In this document: one piece after another, positions 28,401-34,683 of the stretch
Numbering within the stretch: position 1 is the stretch's first letter
How the letters are laid out: every line of letters starts with the position of its first letter
Assembly: GCA_017483985.1 (NCBI GenBank)
Contig: JAFUUB010000087.1
Coordinates: forward strand, 1 to 34,683
Direction of reading: 5' to 3'
Source of the DNA: Bacteroidales bacterium
GTDB taxonomy: Bacteria > Bacteroidota > Bacteroidia > Bacteroidales > UBA932
DNA: 34,683 nt
Made by a program: the position numbers and the translations under genes
The notes under the pieces: model-generated
Database searches by the model: none
The model's input: the letters and a program-made list of their open reading frames with translations, nothing else
Told to the model about the DNA's origin: nothing

Positions 28401-28596
28401 TAAAGTTGCCATCCAGATCCGTCGCTGCACCGTTCGTCGTGCCTGCCTGCATGACGGCGGCACCTATGACCGGCTGGTTGCCCGGATCGATGACCTTTCC
28501 TTTCACGGTAATCGTGTTCTGCGCCAAAAGCGACGGCATGCACAGTAAGAAACTGCACACAATCGAGGCCAGGCGCAACAGGGATGAGTGTTTCAT
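25411..28596 (-). CDS. susC: SusC/RagA-family TonB-dependent transporter (susC2)
   Basis: A 1061-residue TonB-dependent outer-membrane transporter. The ATG at 28596 is chosen by alignment of its leader with that of susC1; an ATG at 28605 adds three residues. The signal peptide ends SLLAQ and is followed by the carboxypeptidase-regulatory-like domain (IGAAVMQAGTTNGAATDLDG). The plug domain contains EETVVVGYGTQKKASLTSAI and TVLKDASASIYGLGAQNGVI. The barrel ends FSLGASLNF with a C-terminal Phe. It should import oligosaccharides handed over by SusD2. It diverges from HTCS2 across a 278-bp region with the same promoter geometry as susC1/HTCS1. Confidence 0.96.
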   Translation of the reverse strand: MKHSSLLRLASIVCSFLLCMPSLLAQNTITVKGKVIDPGNQPVIGAAVMQAGTTNGAATDLDGNFTITVPMGADLTVSAIGYETLQVKATSSSLTITLAEESTTLEETVVVGYGTQKKASLTSAITNIQAEDIVATKQADLVSALQGKVPGLQIRQQSGNVGWFDQEFSLRGYGAPLVIIDGVARQSRSRQYYGWVDDNSSSTAALGELNPEDIESITVLKDASASIYGLGAQNGVILVTTKKGQIGAPSISYSNTFTFGVPTALPKEVDVATYLEMTNEIYRNSRRPVLYSDELIEHYRNGDDGYVDFSYFDAVYKKVSFSQVHNLSVRGGNQQTQYYLSANYTHQDAIYKANTGDYYRYGFTGNFTTKLTQQLSLSYQAQLSFTNQQMPWGNTVQNALHYVLDADRTIPVHPLNNPDHWALNGKRNIVALLMPEVAGSKKDKDITMRNNLDLKYEAPFLKGLTLQASGAFDVVERKNSQLILPIHLYYWDTDIYAQDNKDEPSYSESWNQYLKYYGRIQATYGKTIAQDHHINATVAAEATINTIRSLGASRKYLDFYTHDTISQGVEAEDSNSGTRSSSASAGYVGRMNYDYKGKYLVELMGRYDGTYLYAPGHRWGFFPSYSLGWRVSEEPFFKAILPKVNNFKLRWSDGMTGQSQGSAYGYLAGYSTTSKYVFDDKSALIGYASHTTPETILSWTRVRMMDFGFDFEAWRGLIGGSVDWFWRKTSGISAASTATVPDFYGIGLPRMNLDKSENVGIDLSLSHRNQIGGFNYRVMLTATYSRDRATYKESEKTAIYNSSADYYAKNTVGRWSNARSASTYHWMSGNPQFTSWNDINDYNIKYGNMQNLLPGMYKIEDRNEDGIIDSNDLYYTWRETNPPLQFGLVFSGKWKNLDFNLTFNAATLVNKNLGLSGGMGYGRNGTFYENHMDRWHTAKYGADPFDPQTEWVSGYWPALAYATSAYDTSSNVTYRKNQPYTFVNGTFLRLKSLEVGYTFSADFLRKVHIRSMRVYANGTNLLTFCTKLLRPYDPEREQNSYLGTAGAPLMKNFSLGASLNF

Positions 28597-28748
28597 CTGG
28601 ATCATACGATTAATTTTAGATTAATAATGAGGTTGGTGTGTTTGGTTTTAGTTTGTGGCAGCCTGAGCCGATATCTCCCGACAGCGGCTCATCCGATGAT
28701 TCTGTTAACCCAATAATTCGAATCATTCTAGCGCTATTCTGTACATTG

Positions 28749-28816
28749 CAAATTTCGGGATTCCGCCCCCGTTCGTTTGTGCCCGGCTAAAAAAAGGCTG
28801 TTCCCGTTGTAAAACG
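28749..28816 (-). promoter_or_regulatory. susC2 promoter with putative HTCS operator
   Basis: On the minus strand, GAAATTTG (28756-28749) matches seven of eight positions of the -7 consensus. CGTTTTACAACGGGAACAG (28816-28798) has ACAA ending at 28807, exactly 51 bp before the -7 box. The leader to the ATG is long, about 150 nt. The susC1 element is nearly the same in sequence (CGTTTAACAT, GGGAACA) and in position. Confidence 0.6.
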
Positions 28817-28841
28817 TTTAGATTGAATCATCAGCCGATTG

Positions 28842-28870
28842 TGCAGAATGAAAAAAAAGGCTTAACTTCG
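28842..28870 (+). promoter_or_regulatory. HTCS2 promoter
   Basis: TAACTTCG (28863-28870) matches seven of eight bases of TAnnTTTG and ends 4 bp before the GTG start at 28875, so the transcript may be nearly leaderless. TGCAGAATG (28842-28850) lies 12 nt upstream of it, exactly as at HTCS1. TTG at 28839-28841 could serve as a -33 box. Confidence 0.5.
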
Positions 28871-28874
28871 ATTC

Positions 28875-31800
28875 GTGACAAAGAAAACCATCCTCTCATG
28901 CTTCAGCCTGCTGCTGGCATTGTTTCCCGCTGCAGGCCAGGTACCTATCAACCGTGCCTTGCAGCCGGACCACCTGTCGAATCCGCATGTCAACGTCCTG
29001 GTCGAAGACGAGGACGGATTCATCTGGGCCGGGACGGGCCGGGGCCTCAACCGCTACAACGGCAGCACCTTTACGTATTATTACCGGGAGCCGGAAGGGC
29101 TTTCGGATGACACCATCACGGCACTGCTTCCGGACTCCCGAGGACGGCTCTGGGTCGGAAACGGCAACGGAATCCAGCTCATGGAGGCGGGCCGGATCGA
29201 TCCGGCCTTCGTCTGCAAGACGGGCATGGTCTGGCACATGGAGCCTCTGGACGAGGGCCATCTGCTGTTTTCCAACCGGAACGGTATCTTCCTTATGGAC
29301 AAAAACACCGCCGGGATCCAGCCGGTATTCCAGAACCGGCGTCTGACCTTTAATTCCTTCATCCTCACGTCCGACGGTTATCTCTGGATCTATGACTACG
29401 GCTCCCTGCTCATGACGGTTTTGGACAGCCGCTGGCGACTGGTCCGGGAGTTTTCCCTGCAGTCCATCGGTTCCAGCTATCCCGTGGAAGGTCTGGACCA
29501 CGACGTCTATTATCCGTCAGCCCGTGGCCTTTCCCGATACAGCAGTGACGGAAGATCCCTGGATGTTCCCGAGCCGCTACGGACCCTGACGCGGGACAAG
29601 GTGGTCGTCTTTTACCTGAAAGAAGGCCGATCGCAACTGGTCGGTATCCAGGGAGAGGGTATTTTTGAAATCCTTGCAGATGGAGAGGTCATCCAACGCT
29701 GGAGCCAGGAAAGGCTCAACGAACCGCTCTCCTGCCCTCCGCTCCTGACCGACACCAACCTGTGGCTTTCCCAGACAAAGGAAGACCTTGTCAACCTGTT
29801 CCGGAATACGGAGAATCATTTCCTGGACCTTCCGCCGCAGTTCGCCGCACACATGCTCAACGGTTTCCACGTCATCGGCGATAATGAATTGCTGGTCTTT
29901 ACCAACACGGAAGCCTACCGGCAAGATGTCCTTACCGGCAAGATCACCCGGTTTTCCGGTACCGGACTGCAAGGCAGGGAAAAGATCGGGCTGACGTTTC
30001 AGGACAGGCTCGGGAACTGGTGGATCCAGACAAACAACTACCAGCTTGGCAAGTACCGCCTGTCCGGGAATCGGATGGAGCTCCTGCAGCAATTCGCCAT
30101 CGAAGCGACGAACTCCCTGTGGGACGACGCTTCCGGGAATGTTTACTTTCTGCAAGAAGACGGCATCCATCGCATCCTGACCGACGGCAGCGAGGAAATC
30201 ATCCCGGCCGGAGCTTGCCCGGAATTCTGGCATTGCGGACAATTCCGTTCAGGAAGGGTCTATTTCATCGCTGACGATGACATCTGGTTCCTGGGAGAAG
30301 AGGGGCGCTTCTATCCCTTGGAGGCCGGCGTCCCTTCCCCGAACTGCATCTATGAAGACACAAAGGGGAAATGGTGGATCGGCAGCAAGAGCGACGGCCT
30401 GTGGCAGTACAACGTGTATGAACGGAAGACCGTACGGATCGACTTGGGCGACAATACCGACCCTTGCATACGAAGTCTTTCCGGAGACCAGGACGGGAAC
30501 ATCTGGGTGGCCCTCCGGTTCGACTTTCTCCGGATCGATGCCGAGGGGAATGTCTCGTTCGTAAGCAGTCCGGACAATGGCATTTCCACAAACTATACCA
30601 ACAGCGTGGCTGTCATGAAGGACGGGACGGCGGTTTTCGGATCGAACTTCCGTCTTACCCGCTTCCTGAATAACCGCAGCCAGACGGTTTCCCCAGGGAA
30701 ACCGATACCCCTTTCCCTGGACAATGTCTTCGTCAATGGAAAGCTCACTCCCACGGAAGAGTTGAGCCACCTCAATTACCGGACGGAATACATTGCTTTC
30801 TACTTTTCAGGGAAAAACTTCGATCCCGATTTTACCCCTGTTTACCAGTACAAACTGGAAGGACACGACAAGGACTGGTCTCCCGCAGGTACGTTCTTAC
30901 GGACCCGCTATGCCGACCTCCGGCCCGGACACTATACCTTCCGGGTCCGGGTCCAGCAACGGGACTCGAGCTGGAGCCCGGACGAATTGACCGTGCCGGT
31001 CATCATCAAACCCTCACCCTGGCTGAGCTGGCCCGCCCGGCTGCTCTATTTGTTTGTCCTTGCCGGACTGGGCTGGTTGCTGATCCACCAGTACATCCAC
31101 TTCCGGATCAGCCGCGATAAACTGGAAATCAGCGAACAGGAAAAACGGCTCATTGAGCAGATCAGCCAGGAACGGACGACCTTCTTCACCAATGTATCCC
31201 ATGAATTCCGTACACCGTTGTCCCTGATCTACGGTCCGGTCAAGGAACTTTGGAAATCCCCCACCCTAACGGAAGGAGAACGGCATCTGGTCAGCATTAT
31301 CGAGCGGAACTCCGAACGCATGCTTCGCCTGACCGACCAATTCCTTCATTATAATCAATCGCGGACGAATCGGGACACCCTTACGGTCATGCGGACGGAT
31401 CTGTCGGTGCTGCTGCGCCGGATGCTGCGGAATTTCGAATACATGTTCCGTCAAAAGAGCCTCCAGATTTCCATGGACCTGCCGTCCGAGCTGGTCGTTT
31501 ACTGCGATCGCGAAAAAGTGGAAAGAATTGTCTTCAACCTGCTCAGCAATGCGGTTAAATACACCCCCGAACACGGCGGAATCCAGGTATCCGCCGCTTT
31601 GACAGAAGGGCTGGCTACTGTCGAGGTTGCCGATACCGGCATCGGGATTTCTCCGGATAAGACGGAACGCATTTTCGAACGGTATGAACGGCTTGGAGAG
31701 CGGGTCGGCAATGATATCCCCTCGGGCTTCGGCATCGGGCTCAACTATGCCAAGCACCTGGCCGTCATACACAAGGGAGACATTCGCGTCCGGCCCAACG

Positions 31801-32678
31801 ATCCGATCGGTTCAGTCTTTACCTTCACCTTCCCCGCAGACAAGACGCAATATTCCCAGGATACCGTCTGGCAGGAAGAAAACGCCGAGACTTCCGAAAT
31901 CATTCCCGCAGTACCTGAGGTCACGGACGGAAAGAAAGGCAGTTTGCTGATTGTCGAGGACAACGCCGACATGCGGGACTATATCCGGGACTTCCTCAGC
32001 GACGATTTCCAGATTACCTTGGCCGGCGACGGAGAAGAAGCCTGGCACCTGATCCGCATCAGTGCACCGGACCTGATTGTCAGCGACGTCATGATGCCTT
32101 TCAAAGATGGGTACACGCTCTGCAAGGAAATCAAGAACGACCCGGAATACTGCCACATTCCCGTCATCCTGCTGACCGCCAAAGCTGATATGGACAACCA
32201 GCTCCATGGACTCGAACTCGGTGCAGACGGTTATCTGGGCAAACCCTTCGACCCGGCCTATCTGCATGCCTTGATCCACAACCTGTTGGCTAACCGGCGT
32301 CGTCTGCAGGGCATCCTGTCCGAACAAACGGCGACAACCGCCCAGGTCGATACCGGCATGTCCCCGCAAGACAAAGCCTTCCTGGAACGCTGCTGGAAGA
32401 TCATCGAAGAACACCTGTCGGAAGAAGACTTCAATGTCACCATGCTTTCCATGGAAGTCGGCATGAGCCGCACCAGCGTCTATACCAAGCTGACGGCCCT
32501 GACCGGACAGTCCCCGCAGGCGTATCTGACCAATTACCGGCTCAACCGGGCCATGGACTTGCTCAAGGAGCATACCTGGAACATCGGAGAAGTCGCCTAC
32601 AAAGTCGGTTTCAGCACCCACACCGGCTTCTCCCGCGCCTTCAAGAACAAGTTCGGCGTACCGCCCAGTTCCATATAA
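28875..32678 (+). CDS. Hybrid two-component system sensor/regulator (HTCS2)
   Basis: A 1267-residue HTCS with a GTG start, chosen because it directly begins the signal peptide (MTKKTILSCFSLLLALFPAAGQ) and no nearby ATG gives one. The order of parts matches HTCS1: propeller-type periplasmic sensor (DHLSNPHVNVLVEDEDG, FIWAGTGRGLNRYNG), Y_Y_Y domain, membrane helix from Trp716, HisKA with His776, HATPase, receiver with Asp1071 (IVSDVMMPF) and C-terminal AraC HTH. The kinase, receiver and HTH parts are very similar to those of HTCS1, while the sensor is more diverged. Related DNA sites but differing ligands are therefore plausible. It diverges from susC2 and is followed by an esterase with its own promoter. 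Confidence 0.95.
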   Translation: MTKKTILSCFSLLLALFPAAGQVPINRALQPDHLSNPHVNVLVEDEDGFIWAGTGRGLNRYNGSTFTYYYREPEGLSDDTITALLPDSRGRLWVGNGNGIQLMEAGRIDPAFVCKTGMVWHMEPLDEGHLLFSNRNGIFLMDKNTAGIQPVFQNRRLTFNSFILTSDGYLWIYDYGSLLMTVLDSRWRLVREFSLQSIGSSYPVEGLDHDVYYPSARGLSRYSSDGRSLDVPEPLRTLTRDKVVVFYLKEGRSQLVGIQGEGIFEILADGEVIQRWSQERLNEPLSCPPLLTDTNLWLSQTKEDLVNLFRNTENHFLDLPPQFAAHMLNGFHVIGDNELLVFTNTEAYRQDVLTGKITRFSGTGLQGREKIGLTFQDRLGNWWIQTNNYQLGKYRLSGNRMELLQQFAIEATNSLWDDASGNVYFLQEDGIHRILTDGSEEIIPAGACPEFWHCGQFRSGRVYFIADDDIWFLGEEGRFYPLEAGVPSPNCIYEDTKGKWWIGSKSDGLWQYNVYERKTVRIDLGDNTDPCIRSLSGDQDGNIWVALRFDFLRIDAEGNVSFVSSPDNGISTNYTNSVAVMKDGTAVFGSNFRLTRFLNNRSQTVSPGKPIPLSLDNVFVNGKLTPTEELSHLNYRTEYIAFYFSGKNFDPDFTPVYQYKLEGHDKDWSPAGTFLRTRYADLRPGHYTFRVRVQQRDSSWSPDELTVPVIIKPSPWLSWPARLLYLFVLAGLGWLLIHQYIHFRISRDKLEISEQEKRLIEQISQERTTFFTNVSHEFRTPLSLIYGPVKELWKSPTLTEGERHLVSIIERNSERMLRLTDQFLHYNQSRTNRDTLTVMRTDLSVLLRRMLRNFEYMFRQKSLQISMDLPSELVVYCDREKVERIVFNLLSNAVKYTPEHGGIQVSAALTEGLATVEVADTGIGISPDKTERIFERYERLGERVGNDIPSGFGIGLNYAKHLAVIHKGDIRVRPNDPIGSVFTFTFPADKTQYSQDTVWQEENAETSEIIPAVPEVTDGKKGSLLIVEDNADMRDYIRDFLSDDFQITLAGDGEEAWHLIRISAPDLIVSDVMMPFKDGYTLCKEIKNDPEYCHIPVILLTAKADMDNQLHGLELGADGYLGKPFDPAYLHALIHNLLANRRRLQGILSEQTATTAQVDTGMSPQDKAFLERCWKIIEEHLSEEDFNVTMLSMEVGMSRTSVYTKLTALTGQSPQAYLTNYRLNRAMDLLKEHTWNIGEVAYKVGFSTHTGFSRAFKNKFGVPPSSI

Positions 32679-32745
32679 TTGAAACATCCGGGACAATTAT
32701 TTAGCGATTGAGCATAGTTTCGCAGGCGGACTATGCCTAAATTTG
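32678..32745 (+). promoter_or_regulatory. Promoter with putative HTCS operator before the esterase
   Basis: TAAATTTG (32738-32745) is an exact -7 box, 44 bp before the ATG at 32790. ATTGAAACATCCGGGACAAT (32678-32697) has ACAT ending at 32687, exactly 51 bp upstream, and AGCGATT at 32703 lies 35 bp upstream, as in the promoter at 16866. The element starts on the last base of the HTCS2 stop codon. Confidence 0.6.
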
Positions 32746-32789
32746 TAATGTCCAACCTACCAGGCACAACCCTTAACACAATAACACAT

Positions 32790-33923
32790 ATGAAAAAAAT
32801 CCTTTCTGTCATCGCGACGCTCTGCATGGTTGCAGGCGCGCTGCACGCCCAGGAACTGGCGAACTTCAACTTCGGCGGCCGCGGCCGTCCCGTCGTTTCC
32901 CCGGAGATCCAGAACGACTCCATGACCTTCCGTCTGAAGGCCGACTACGCCACCTATGTCAAGCTCAGCGGCTCCTGGATGCCGAACCCTTACGGCGGCA
33001 GCATCGACATGGTCCGTGGCGAAGGCAACGTCTGGGAAGTCAAGGTCCCCTGCCCGCGTCCGGAAATCTACACGTATAATTTCATCGTGGACGGTGTCTC
33101 CGTCAACGACCCGCAGAACATCCTCGTCCAGCGTGACGGCACCCGCTTCCTCAGCATGGTCATCGTCCCCGGCGAACGGAGCGAGAACTACAAGGAAGCC
33201 AACCAGCGCGGTACCGTCAGCCACCCGTGGTATGACAGCAAGATCCTCGGCATCAACCGCCGCCTGACCGTCTACACCCCGTACGGCTACGAGACCAATC
33301 CCAAAAAGAAATACCCGGTGCTTTATTTGTTGCACGGCGCCGGCGGTGATGAGGAAGCCTGGTCCAGCATGGGCCGCGCCGCCCAGATCCTCGACAACCT
33401 GATCGAGAAGGGCCTCGCCGAACCGATGATCGTCGTCATGCCGAACGGCAACCCGGGCCAGCAGGCCGCCGGTACCCTGAACCTCCCCACCAAGCAGGTA
33501 CGTGAGCAGGATGCCTATGTCAAGAGCCTCGTGACCGAGATCGTCCCGTTCATCGAAAAGAACTACCGGGCCATCCCGAAGAAGGCCTCCCGTGCCATCG
33601 CCGGCCTGTCCATGGGCGGCGGCCACACCACCCGCGCCACCATCCTCTATCCGGACATGTTCGACTACATCTGCCCGCTCAGCTGCGGTATCCGTGAGAG
33701 CGACGAGCTCGACGCCCAGCTCCAGGGCATCAAGAAGGCCGGCTACAAGCTCTACTGGGTCGGCTGCGGCACCGATGACTTCGCATGGCCGGGCACCCAG
33801 GTCCTCGACAAGGCCCTCGAGCGCAACGGCATGCCGCACACCATCTATGCCTCCGACGGCGGCCACGTCTGGTTCAACTGGAGACTCTACCTCAACACCT
33901 TCGCCCGCCTGCTGTTCAAATAG
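32790..33923 (+). CDS. E-set (CBM48-like) / CE1-type esterase, probable feruloyl esterase
   Basis: A 377-residue secreted esterase. The ATG at 32790 gives a clean signal peptide (MKKILSVIATLCMVAGALHAQ); an earlier in-frame ATG at 32733 would overlap the -7 box and is rejected. An E-set domain (about 35-118, [34 protein letters not shown]) is followed by the esterase D-type domain with YLLHGAGGDEE, GLSMGG (Ser274) and DGGHVWFNW (His359). It is a close paralogue of the esterase at 17850; one difference is Ala for Gly in the oxyanion-region glycine run. Codon use is strongly biased toward GTC, CTC, ATC and AAG, like the GH3 at 2978, suggesting high expression. Predicted to act in the periplasm on feruloyl or other acyl esters. 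Confidence 0.9.
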   Translation: MKKILSVIATLCMVAGALHAQELANFNFGGRGRPVVSPEIQNDSMTFRLKADYATYVKLSGSWMPNPYGGSIDMVRGEGNVWEVKVPCPRPEIYTYNFIVDGVSVNDPQNILVQRDGTRFLSMVIVPGERSENYKEANQRGTVSHPWYDSKILGINRRLTVYTPYGYETNPKKKYPVLYLLHGAGGDEEAWSSMGRAAQILDNLIEKGLAEPMIVVMPNGNPGQQAAGTLNLPTKQVREQDAYVKSLVTEIVPFIEKNYRAIPKKASRAIAGLSMGGGHTTRATILYPDMFDYICPLSCGIRESDELDAQLQGIKKAGYKLYWVGCGTDDFAWPGTQVLDKALERNGMPHTIYASDGGHVWFNWRLYLNTFARLLFK

Positions 33924-34004
33924 AGCCGTTTAACTGGGTCAACTTCTTTCAGGACACCGCGCGAGCGTGTTTTGCAAGTAATTGACAATCAATCACAACC
34001 GCAT

Positions 34005-34034
34005 AAGGCCTTCGTCAATTTGGATGAAGGCCTT
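34005..34034 (+). terminator. Intrinsic terminator after the esterase
   Basis: AAGGCCTTC (34005-34013) pairs perfectly with GAAGGCCTT (34026-34034). Three further pairs, including one G-U, extend the stem inwards. It is followed by TGTTAT, a modest T-rich tail. It separates the esterase from the sulfatase. Confidence 0.7.
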
Positions 34035-34060
34035 TGTTATAATGAGGCTATAATCAGCCA

Positions 34061-34092
34061 TTTGCGCAACACGGAATTAATACGTATCTTTA
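34061..34092 (+). promoter_or_regulatory. Sulfatase promoter
   Basis: TTTG (34061-34064), 20 nt, then TATCTTTA (34085-34092; seven of eight of TAnnTTTG) gives the canonical Bacteroidetes -33/-7 pair, 20 bp before the ATG at 34113. The operator-like element seen at other promoters here is absent, so the sulfatase may be controlled separately. Confidence 0.55.
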
Positions 34093-34112
34093 CAGGGCAA
34101 TCACTACCCAAT

Positions 34113-34683
34113 ATGAAAAAAACCATCGAAATTCCCCTCCTGGTCGGCTCTGCCGGCCTGGCGGCCGTCGGGGCCGTTACGGGATGTAACTCCCAAAATG
34201 ACAACGGAAAACGGATGAACATCGTCTACATCATGTGTGACGACCATTCGTTCCAGACCATCAGCGCCTACGGCCATGCCCTGTCCCAACTGGCCCCGAC
34301 CCCCAACATCGACCGGCTGGCCGCCCAGGGCATCCGCTTCGACCGGGCCTATGTCGAAAACTCCCTCTCGACGCCGAGCCGCGCCTGCCTGATGACCGGC
34401 CTGTACAGCCACCAGAACGGCCAGACCATGCTTTCCAACGTCATGGACTCCACGGTCACCTTCGTACCGCAGCTCATGCAGGCGGCCGGTTACCAGACCG
34501 CCGTCATCGGAAAATGGCACATGCTCTGCGAGCCCAAGGGGTTCGATACGTTCCGGGTGCTTCGTGACCAGGGAGAATACTACAATCCGGTCTTCAAGAC
34601 CCCCGAGTCCAAGGGCCAGTACATCCGGGAAGAAGGGTATACGACGGACCTGATCACCGACCATGCCATCGAATTCCTGGAAA
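34113..34683 (+). CDS. S1-family sulfatase lipoprotein (partial, cut by window end)
   Basis: The first 190 codons of a family S1 sulfatase, open to the window edge. The signal MKKTIEIPLLVGSAGLAAVGAVTGC gives lipidated Cys25. The core begins NIVYIMCDDHSFQTISAYGH, where Asp43-Asp44 are the metal-binding pair, then TPNIDRLAAQGIRFDRAY. The modification motif is S-T-P-S-R with Ser86 as the residue converted to formylglycine, followed by ACLMTG. GKWH is the next conserved block. A Ser-type motif requires an anaerobic sulfatase-maturating enzyme, which is not in the window. The substrate is a sulfate ester, but which one cannot be told from this fragment. It has its own terminator and promoter upstream, so it may belong to a neighbouring locus rather than the esterase system. 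Confidence 0.9.
   Translation, partial: MKKTIEIPLLVGSAGLAAVGAVTGCNSQNDNGKRMNIVYIMCDDHSFQTISAYGHALSQLAPTPNIDRLAAQGIRFDRAYVENSLSTPSRACLMTGLYSHQNGQTMLSNVMDSTVTFVPQLMQAAGYQTAVIGKWHMLCEPKGFDTFRVLRDQGEYYNPVFKTPESKGQYIREEGYTTDLITDHAIEFLE

Noticed and set aside
32733..32789. Earlier ATG (32733) as the start of the last esterase
   Set aside because: It would add 19 residues before a perfect signal peptide and would overlap the -7 box at 32738-32745.
34104..34664. Minus-strand open frame at the right end
   Set aside because: It is antisense to the sulfatase, whose motifs (CDDH, STPSR, GKWH) are clear on the plus strand and run off the window.

Overview
The window is a polysaccharide utilization locus (PUL) from a GC-rich member of the Bacteroidales. 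This rests on two SusC/SusD outer-membrane uptake pairs, two hybrid two-component systems (HTCS), many Bacteroidetes-type lipoproteins, and promoter -7 boxes of the Bacteroidetes form TAnnTTTG in place of E. coli-type boxes. An uncultured gut or rumen lineage fits, but species cannot be told from the sequence alone.

Layout. (A) 1-213: degenerate repeats and two near-identical hairpins. (B) 214-2737 (-): a type-B carboxylesterase and an E-set/CE1-like esterase that carries an in-frame amber stop. Diverging from them at 2978-6592 (+) are a GH3 glycosidase lipoprotein and an EstA-like esterase lipoprotein. (C) 6665-12782 (-): operon susC1-susD1-esterase. (D) 13000-17741 (+): HTCS1, then a CE1-type lipoprotein esterase. 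(E) 17850-28596 (-): operon susC2-susD2-DUF3823 lipoprotein, then a histidine phosphatase, a GH3 enzyme and an E-set esterase. (F) 28875-33923 (+): HTCS2, then a close paralogue of the esterase in (E). (G) 34113-end (+): a sulfatase cut by the window edge. Regions C+D and E+F are two versions of one module: a susCD operon diverging from an HTCS gene, which is followed by an esterase with its own promoter.

The locus is dominated by esterases: seven esterase genes, one of them broken, against two GH3 exo-glycosidases and no visible endo-glycanase. The simplest reading is uptake and de-esterification of small, heavily acylated plant glycans or phenolic glycosides, such as feruloylated or acetylated xylo-oligosaccharides. 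GH3 enzymes would then trim the deacylated oligosaccharide, and a phytase-like phosphatase may be co-expressed. Substrate identity is inference.

The most interesting signal is regulatory. Five promoters, and more weakly a sixth, carry a related AACAW-N(4-5)-ACA-like element whose ACAW ends 50-51 bp upstream of the -7 box. The two HTCS/susC divergent regions also share the same 107-bp distance between opposing -7 boxes. This is a candidate HTCS operator that ties the locus into one regulon.
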